Positions 57,011 through 64,000 of a DNA stretch of 64,000 bases are shown piece after piece; position 1 is the first letter of the stretch; every line of letters begins with the position of its first letter. Source of the DNA: Posidonia oceanica (lineage: Eukaryota > Streptophyta > Magnoliopsida > Alismatales > Posidoniaceae); contig JAZBRS010000035.1 in assembly GCA_037176725.1 (NCBI GenBank), forward strand, positions 45,456,001-45,520,000, in the 5' to 3' direction. Below the pieces are notes generated by a model, which ran no database searches, was not told the DNA's origin, and worked only from the letters and a program-made list of their open reading frames with translations. Position numbers and translations under genes: made by a program.

Positions 57011-58256
57011 AATTGCAATACATGAAACTAACTTAAATCAAAACCATTTAAATTAAAACGCTACAGTGTTACAGTGATCCGCGACTCCTATGGACTGCAC
57101 CGGAGAAGACGAAGCTGCTGCGGCAGTGCTGGCGGGCGGCTGGTCGTGCTGAGGGCTCGGGGAGCCGGAGGGGGTCCGCCCGGAGGTGTAGGTGGCCTGA
57201 GCGACGTGCGACGGTGGCAGAGCTGCTCTACCGAGCTCAGTTGGCAGTTGCAGAGGTGGCAGGAGGCGGAGCTGGTGCTGGAGGCAGCGGCGGAGTGCTG
57301 TGGGCACGTGGCTAAGTTGCTGGAGCTCAGGCGCAGCTCCGGGAATGGTCCGGAGGGTCGGAGCTGGCCGGGAGCGCGGTGGAGCATGGCGGTGCAGCTC
57401 TGTCAGCGCCGAAGAAGAAGACGGCCGCAGTGGAGCTCGAAAACTAAACTACGGTCCTAAACTAGCAATTAACGGGCTAGGAAGCATGAGAAGACAGTAA
57501 CGAAGCTAGGGGCGACGTCCGTTACCTGCACGAGTGCTCGGAGCGTGCTGCCGACCTCAGGTGGGTTCGCTGCTGTGACTGCAGGTGGAGGAGGCACCTG
57601 GAGGTGCTGGAAAGCTGCTGGCTTGATCTGAGCAGGTTGTAGGAGGTCCGGAGAAGGCTTGGAGCAAGCCAAATGTCCTCTTGCCTGCATAGAGCTCAAA
57701 TTAGAAAAAATGGGTCTCTCTGTGTTTTTCTCTTTTTTTCCTTGCAGTGTTGCTCTCTCTGTGGATGGTGGCTCTCTCTGGTGATCGTGGAGGGTTGGTG
57801 GAGATGGAGGTGTGGTCTAGGAGTGATTGGGAGGCTGTGTGTGGGGAACTTCGGTGGAGGTCCGTGTGTGGATGAAGAAGGAGGAAAATGGGTTCTCTAG
57901 GTTCTCTCTTCTCAGCGGGGGATAAAATTCGAATGCTTGTGTGTGGTGATCTGAATTCGATGCCCAGGCTGGGGGTGTTAGGCACACAAGTGAGTGGCCA
58001 AGTGGAGGAGGGTAGTAAGTGGTGTCAGTCGGGCTTGGAGAGTAGGTGGTGAGAGTGGGAGAGAGCGCAAATTCAGGGGAGTGATGGTGGTGGGAAGTTA
58101 GTGGTGGTAGTGGGATGTAAGTGGTGGTGGGGGAGGAAGGAAAAGAAGGAAGAAGAAGATGTTGACAGGTGAAGAAGGAGGAGGAAGGGGAAAGCAGAAG
58201 AGGTGGTGGGAGAGAAAAAAGAAGAAGGAAGGAAGTTGGGTTGGGCCGTGCGGAGG

Positions 58257-61116
58257 TGTCACGACCCCAATCGCAACAGTACAAAAAACCAAGCCCAACA
58301 AAAATTTAAAACATAATTAACTATTACATGAACTGTTAACTACTGGACTAAACAACAAATATCTATGCCAGGAACCTACAGTGGACAGCTACATGACTCC
58401 CACTATATGCACTAGGACTACGAACCAGCTAACCATCTGTACCTACAACTAAGAAACCACACAAAGCACACGTGAGTGACCAGAAATCATCACCCAGTAC
58501 ACACCTTGCAAAAACCATGTGAGAAACTGGCATAAAAACTAGAATACGGTACAACCGGTCAAAACCCCAAATCCAGGTCCACAATAAACCTTATAATCAA
58601 TAAAATACATTCCCCAAAGCCAATATGCTAAAAACCAGGAAATATAGGTGTTTACAAATCATTTTCACAAACCACGGCCCATCGGCCCAAAACCTCAGCA
58701 CAACTCAAAACCCTCTAACTTCTCAGGTTGGGAAAACACTCGGCCCAATGGCCAAAACAAGGTCGAAATACCTCGTAAACAAATCCTCGATCAATACAAT
58801 GGCCCACTGCCCAAAACTCAAACCAAAACCACATGCTGTAAATAGGCGGAAAGCAATAGGCCCAATATGGCCCAAACTCAGCAAAACCCCACGAAGCCCA
58901 AAAATCAGGCAAAGCTCTAGGCCTAATACGGCTAGCAACAACCAAACACAGTCCCCACGGGCACAAACCACAACTAGCCATGTTGCCTAGCGCCAAACAA
59001 CCGACCTGGCCTCAAGCAATAGTAGCCAGGGACTCACCCCTGTAACTCACTGCACTGCCACGAACACCCGTCCTGTGGAGGAGCGTCTCCGTCCTGGTAT
59101 CTCGTCACTAGAGCGCCTCAAAAGCGATCTCCACTTGGGAAAGCTACTCACCCCAACTGGGCGAGCTGTCCACAATCAGGACAAACCACAGGGCACGCCT
59201 AATATACGGCGACCTCAGCTCAGTGCTCCGAACCACTAGAGGCCCCTCACCCCTAGGCTCAACCAGCACCCAAAACTAGGTGAGTCCCGGTGCCTGTAAC
59301 GACTAGGATATCACGTCCAGCTACGTAGGAGTATCATACCTCCTGTGTCCGCTGCTACGATACCACTAGGTACGGCCGACATCCCGACCCACAAAACCTC
59401 AACCCAGGCGAGGTGTGTGACACACCAGGAATGCTGTCGCATCCCCGGGTCTAGCCAACACAACTCCCAGGTTTTCGGCCACGAAAAGCCTCAGCAAAAT
59501 CATTTGCAAACAATCCATGATTTTACTCAAAAATCTCTTTGAAAACATTTATCAAGTCACGGGCTAAAGCACAATAAGCCCCAAAAAGAACCATTATTAA
59601 AACCATCCGAAAACAGGCCTGGGATGTTTCCCAGGCCAAAATCGGTAGACTGATATCAATCGGTCGACCGAAAATCCCTGATTCGGAAGACCAAAAATAA
59701 TCGATCGACCGGTCAGGCCTAGAAATCGGTAGACCGATATCCCATCGGTCGACCGAAAATCCCTGATCCAGAAGACCAAAAATAACCGATCGACTGTTTC
59801 TGGGTTTTGGTTTAAATCTGACAGCAAAACGGGACACCGATATGGACCGGTGTACCGATTTCCTATAGAAATCGGCACACCATTCAAAAACGGTGTACCA
59901 AACCAGATATGGGCTGAAAACTCATAAAACCCACTTAAATCCCAAAACACCTGCACAAAACTCTAATTCTAGCATGCCATATATCGAAATCACCAGAATT
60001 CAATAAGGAATGCAACCATACATGCATTATGGCATTTCAAGGCATACAACTCACGAAAACACCAGAAAACCCACATTCAAGTCATTTTTGCCCAAAAATC
60101 CCAAACACTAGCAAATCCATGCCAAATCTAGCATGCAATATATGAAAATGAGTGTATCCGCTAAAGCAACACAACCACACCACATTCACCTCAATGGATT
60201 TGGAACAAAACATCGGAAATCCATATATAAGCATTTAAGCTACTCGGGCCATAAGTTTGGCCAAAAACCACATAAAATCCCAAAAATTACCAAACCACTT
60301 CCATAGCATCCAAAACATAGCAAGGAATGCATGCATATAATTTTCTAAACTTTTGAGCTACCACAGCGAGGCGTGTACCTTGCGATAGAGAGACGACCTT
60401 CGTCCTTCGGCGATCCACATGCAACTCCGGCGATCCGCCGCCTTACCGAGGTCCATGCGCCACTCTCGGGCTCGCCACTCCACCGGGACGAAGACCGGAG
60501 CTCGCTGCACCACCGCCGGCCGCCACCACGTGCCGGCCACCACCGACAACCGCCATAGAGGAGGAGGAAGAAGAAGAGGAGGAAGGGGAAGGAAGGAGGA
60601 TTGGGGAGGAGAGGGTGGAGAGAGGAGGAGATGGAGGTGGGGAGAGGGGGAGGAGGATGCTGCGCCGGCTGAGTTAGGGCATGGCCCCGAAGGAGAGGAG
60701 AAAGGGGGAGAATGGGTGGGGGAGAGGGAGAGGCACGCGTGAGGGGGAGGGCACGAGTGAGGGATGAGGGGGAAAAGAGAGAGGGAGAGAGAGAGAGAGG
60801 GAGAGTAAGAGAGGGAGAGAAAAGAGAGAGAAAGGAAGAGAAAAAGAGAGAAAAAAGAGAGAGAGAAAAACCAGGGACTAGACCACAATCTGTCCCACCA
60901 ACCACCACAAGTAGGGCCCACAGCAAACCAAATGTGGGGCCCACGAGCAGCCACACGTGGGGTCCACAACAAAACACAGGTGGAGACCCACACAAACCAC
61001 AGGTGGGGCTCACATGAATCACAAGTAGGGCCTACAAGGCTAGTAACACCCGACTTCAGCCAAGGAATTCATTATAAAAGCATAATTACAAGGGAAATGA
61101 ATTCCCGGGTGTTACA
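58257..61116 (-). repeat. 3' LTR of Tekay element 2
   Basis: On the - strand it starts TGTAACACCCGGGAATTC after the pol end and finishes at 58,257 (TGTCACGACCCC on the + strand), 2,860 bp. It shares the short palindrome cluster (59,640-59,900) and block order with the LTRs of Tekay element 1. A GA-rich stretch lies at 60,760-60,870. Long open frames on both strands at 60,345-61,345 come from purine or pyrimidine bias. Confidence 0.85.
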
Positions 61117-64000
61117 TCATAAACACCTAAAAAGGATTTCGCCCCCGAAATCAGTGGTAGGCAGGAAGGTGCGGGTACCGAGCAAGGATGTCATCCTCGC
61201 GCTCCCAAGTAGCCTCTTCTGCTCCATGATGCTGCCATCTCACGAGAACCAACGGAATCACCTTATTCCACAGCACCTGTTCTCTGCGATCAACAATCTG
61301 GAGAGTCTCCTCAACATAGGAGAGATCTTCCTAGAGCACCTCTAGCTGAACAGGGATCACCTGTGAAACATTAGCCAGACACTTCCTCAACATGGAGACG
61401 TGGAACACACTGTGCACTACCGACAGCTCTGGTGGTAGGGCCAATCTATAAGCTACTTCACCAACCCTCTGTGTGATCTAGTACGGGCCAATATATCAGG
61501 GACTCAGCTTCCCACACTTGCCAAACCTCATCACGCCTTTGGTCGATGAAACCTTCAAGAACACAAAGTCTCCCATCAAAACTCCAACGGTCTCTGCCTC
61601 TGGTCAACATAACTCTTCTGCCGACTCTGTGTAGTCACAAGCCTTCTACAGATCAAGTCCACCTTGTCCGCGTACAGCTGCACAATCTTAGGACCAAGAA
61701 GCTGCCACTCTCCTACCTCGCTCCAGCAAACCGGGGATCTGCAGGGTCTACCATACAGAGCCTCGTATGGTACCATCCCGATGCTAGAGTGGTAGCTATT
61801 GTTGTATGCAAACTCAACCAACGGCAGGTGGTCCTCCCAACTTCCTCGCAAGTCCAAGGCACAAGCTCTCAACATATCCTCCAGAGTCTGGATAGTCCTC
61901 TCTGTCTGACCATCCGTCTAAGGGTGGAATGCTGTACTAAAATTGAGTACTGTGCCAAAAGCTTCCTGTAGAGTCCTCCAGAATCTTGAGGTAAACCGTG
62001 TGTCTTTGTCAGACACTATGGATATCATGTAGTCGGACAATCTCCGATACGTACAGTTCTGCCAACCGCCATAAAGGAAGATTCACACGAATAGCAAGAA
62101 AATGAGCTGACTTGGTTAGCCGATCAACGATCACCCACACGGTGTTGTTCTTCCTCATGGTACGTGGCAACCCAGTCACCAAATCCATAGAGATGTGCTC
62201 CCATTTCCATTCTGGTACACTCAACGGCTGTAGAGTTCCACCAAGTCTCTGATGCTCTGCCTTGACTAGGTGGCAGGTTGCACACCTTGCCACATAATCA
62301 GCAACTTCTCTCTTCATGCCAGGCCACCAAAGTTCTGCTTCAGATCCCGGTACATCTTCGTGGATCTTGGGTGAACGATGTACTTGGATCGATGGGCTTC
62401 ATCCAGTAGCCTCCGCCTGGCTTCCTCGTACTGGGGCACATACAGGCACTGAACAAACCTCAATTCCCTATGTACGCCAAGAGAAAAGTCCGGTGCTTCC
62501 CCAGCACGCAACTTCTCAACTGTCGCCTGAAAGAAGGGGTCCATCTGCTGACAGGCAATAATGAACTCCACTAGCTTGGTACGAACAGACAAGCTCACCA
62601 TGAAGGCATCGCCTACTCCCTGTTGTAGTCTCTTGAGTCCACAGTCAGCCAGATCCTCCAGCATGGTCCATTCCTTGACCATCAGGCTTGCCACGACGTG
62701 TGTACGCCGACTCAGAGCATCAGCGACCATGTTGGCCTTCCCAGGGTAGTAGGACAAATTGAAATCATAGTCCTTGAGGTATTCCACCCACCTCTGCTGC
62801 CGCATGTTGAGGTCCTTCTGAGTAAATATATACTTCAGACTCTTGTGATCCGTGTAGACCTCGAACTGCTCCCCATACAGGTAGTGTCGCCAAAGCTTCA
62901 GCGCGAACACCACAGCAGCCATCTCTAGATCATGGGTAGGGTAGTTATTCTCGTGGTCCTTCAGTTGACGGGAGGCATAAGCCACAACATTGCCATGCTG
63001 CATCAGAACACTACCCAAACCAACACCACTGGCATCACTATAAACAGTGAAGCCACCACTACCAGAAGGTAAGGTCAGAATAGGAGCAGAAGTCAGACGA
63101 GCCTTCAACTCATTGAAACTCGCCTCACAGTCTAGGTCCCAAATGAACGGAACCCCTTGCTTGGTGAGAGCTGTCAGGTATGAAGCAATAGAAGAGAAAT
63201 CCCTGATAAACCTCTTGTAGTAACCTGCCAATCACAGGAAACTCCTGATCTCAGTCACGGTCCTGGTCTCTGCCAATTGCTAACTGCCTCAACCTTGGCA
63301 AGATCAACTCTGACACCATCTCTAGAGATGAGGTGGCCGAGGAACATAACCTCACTCAACCAGAACTCGCACTTGGAGAACTTGGCGTACAACTGGTGCT
63401 GTCTCAGAACATCCAGTACTACCCTCAGATGTTGAGAATGAGCTTTCTCATCTGAAGAGTAGACCAAGATGTCGTCTACAAAGACCACCACAAACTGGTC
63501 CAAGTAAGGCTTGAAGATCTTGTTCATCAATTCCATGAATGCGGCAGGGGCACTGGTTAAGCCGAAGGGCATAACCGTAAACTCATAATGGCCATACTGC
63601 ATTCGGAAGACAGTCTTCTGAATGTCTGAATCATGGATCCTCAACTGTTTATATCCCGACCTTAGATCAATCTTCGAGAAGACAGAAGCAGACTGCAACT
63701 GATCAAACAGATCTTCAATATGGGGCAAGGGATACTTGTTCTTCACTGTAATCTGGTTCAGCATCCGGTAGTCTATACACAATCAGAGTGAACCATCCTT
63801 CTTACGAACGAACAAGACAGGCGCTCCCCATGGAGATACACTTGGCCTGATGAACCCCTTGTCTAGCAACTCTTGCAGCTAGGCCTTGAGCTCCCGCAAT
63901 TCAGCTGGCGCCATCCGATAAGGATTCTTCGCAACAGCACCACTCCCCGGGGTCAGCTCAATAAAGAACTCTACTTCCCTGTGAGGTGACATGCCAGGCA
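61117..64000 (-). pseudogene. pol: pol of Tekay element 2 (RT-RNaseH-integrase-chromodomain), partial at window edge
   Basis: From the right edge the - strand reads [20 protein letters not shown] with [11 protein letters not shown] (63,782-63,255, catalytic pair intact) and, after a frameshift near 63,260, the connection and RNase H (63,231-62,314). The latter are open for 305 residues including [19 protein letters not shown] and MVADALSRR. Next come the zinc-binding part (HVARCATC-type, 62,317-62,009), the integrase core with SDKDTRF and [18 protein letters not shown] (61,875-61,576), and chromodomain-like EEATWE..YPHL near 61,200. Stops include TAG near 63,885, 61,920, 61,480 and 61,330, and TGA near 63,785, 63,235 and 61,495. 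At least three frameshifts occur, so it is inactive. gag and protease lie beyond 64,000. Confidence 0.9.

Larger units (their letters stand above)
54327..58256 (-). repeat. Tat-family-like LTR, reverse orientation, cut on the right by Tekay element 2
   Basis: Read on the - strand, the left part has the same blocks as the Tat-family LTR ends: GGTGCCTAACACC (54,600), GTCGCCACCTAG-type sequence on the + strand (54,430), and a TG start at 54,327 on the + strand that is the LTR terminus. The middle is GCAAT/TGCAAAT-rich with a 91-bp tandem array, and the right part (57,070-58,250) is GC-rich. The other terminus is missing because the LTR at 58,257 interrupts it. No genes are seen; open stretches at 57,053-57,500 and 57,817-58,301 are low-complexity. 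Confidence 0.6.

Noticed and set aside
57053..58301. Open frames in the GC-rich block as genes
   Set aside because: Low-complexity, overlapping on both strands, and in the expected GC-rich part of an LTR.
60345..61345. Long open frames on both strands (up to 225 residues) as genes
   Set aside because: They lie inside a Tekay LTR and result from GA/CT bias; no domain is seen.

Overview
The window is nuclear DNA of a flowering plant. The evidence is a three-exon HD-Zip class I transcription factor gene with plant splice sites, plant LTR retrotransposons of the Tat and Tekay/Del types, CACTA and hAT DNA transposons, and fragments of plant cell-wall and receptor-kinase genes. The HD-Zip C-terminus looks most like non-grass monocot homologues, but that is a weak inference. 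Only one host gene appears intact (32,271-33,791); nearly everything else is transposable-element DNA in several nested layers.

Left block (1-14,808): a Ty3/gypsy element of the Tat lineage on the + strand, with its 5' end outside the window. Its pol frame (2,775-6,239) runs through RT, RNase H, a second (archaeal/plant-type) RNase H and integrase. There is no indel in it, but it is cut by eight in-frame TAG codons and has a mutated RT catalytic site. Two copies of an extra, non-retroviral ORF flank it, antisense on the 5' side and sense on the 3' side. The 6-kb 3' untranslated region carries tandem repeats built from short hairpins whose stems covary, then a polypurine tract and a 2.57-kb LTR.

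Next block (14,809-31,900): a decayed Tekay-like LTR, a dead hAT-type transposase gene on the - strand, and beside it a CACTA-type element (about 20,107-24,820). The CACTA element has captured exons of a UXS-like gene, a cellulose synthase and an LRR-VIII receptor kinase. Two non-autonomous inverted-repeat elements follow (about 25.6-26.6 kb and 28.2-29.3 kb), set in AT-rich DNA without genes.

Gene island (about 32,000-34,200): the HD-Zip I gene with a TATA box, a pyrimidine-rich leader and a tiny upstream ORF. From 34.2 to 41.8 kb I see no genes, only a small direct duplication, a poly(A)-tailed retroposon end, a hAT-like non-autonomous element and a possible retroelement leader remnant.

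Right block (41,788-64,000): a complete Tekay-type chromovirus on the - strand (41,788-53,226) with two 2.08-kb LTRs and a perfect 5-bp target duplication (CTAAG). A 2.5-kb solo LTR of the Tat family (48,501-51,016, target duplication GGCGG) sits two codons into its gag. To the right lie a Tat-family-like LTR in reverse orientation (54,327-58,256) and the 3' LTR plus most of pol of a second Tekay-type element that runs off the window.

Throughout the retroelement reading frames the premature stops are strongly biased to TAG, as expected if methylated C in CAG/CTG (CHG) sites has decayed to T. I suggest this block is old, heavily methylated heterochromatin around one conserved regulatory gene.
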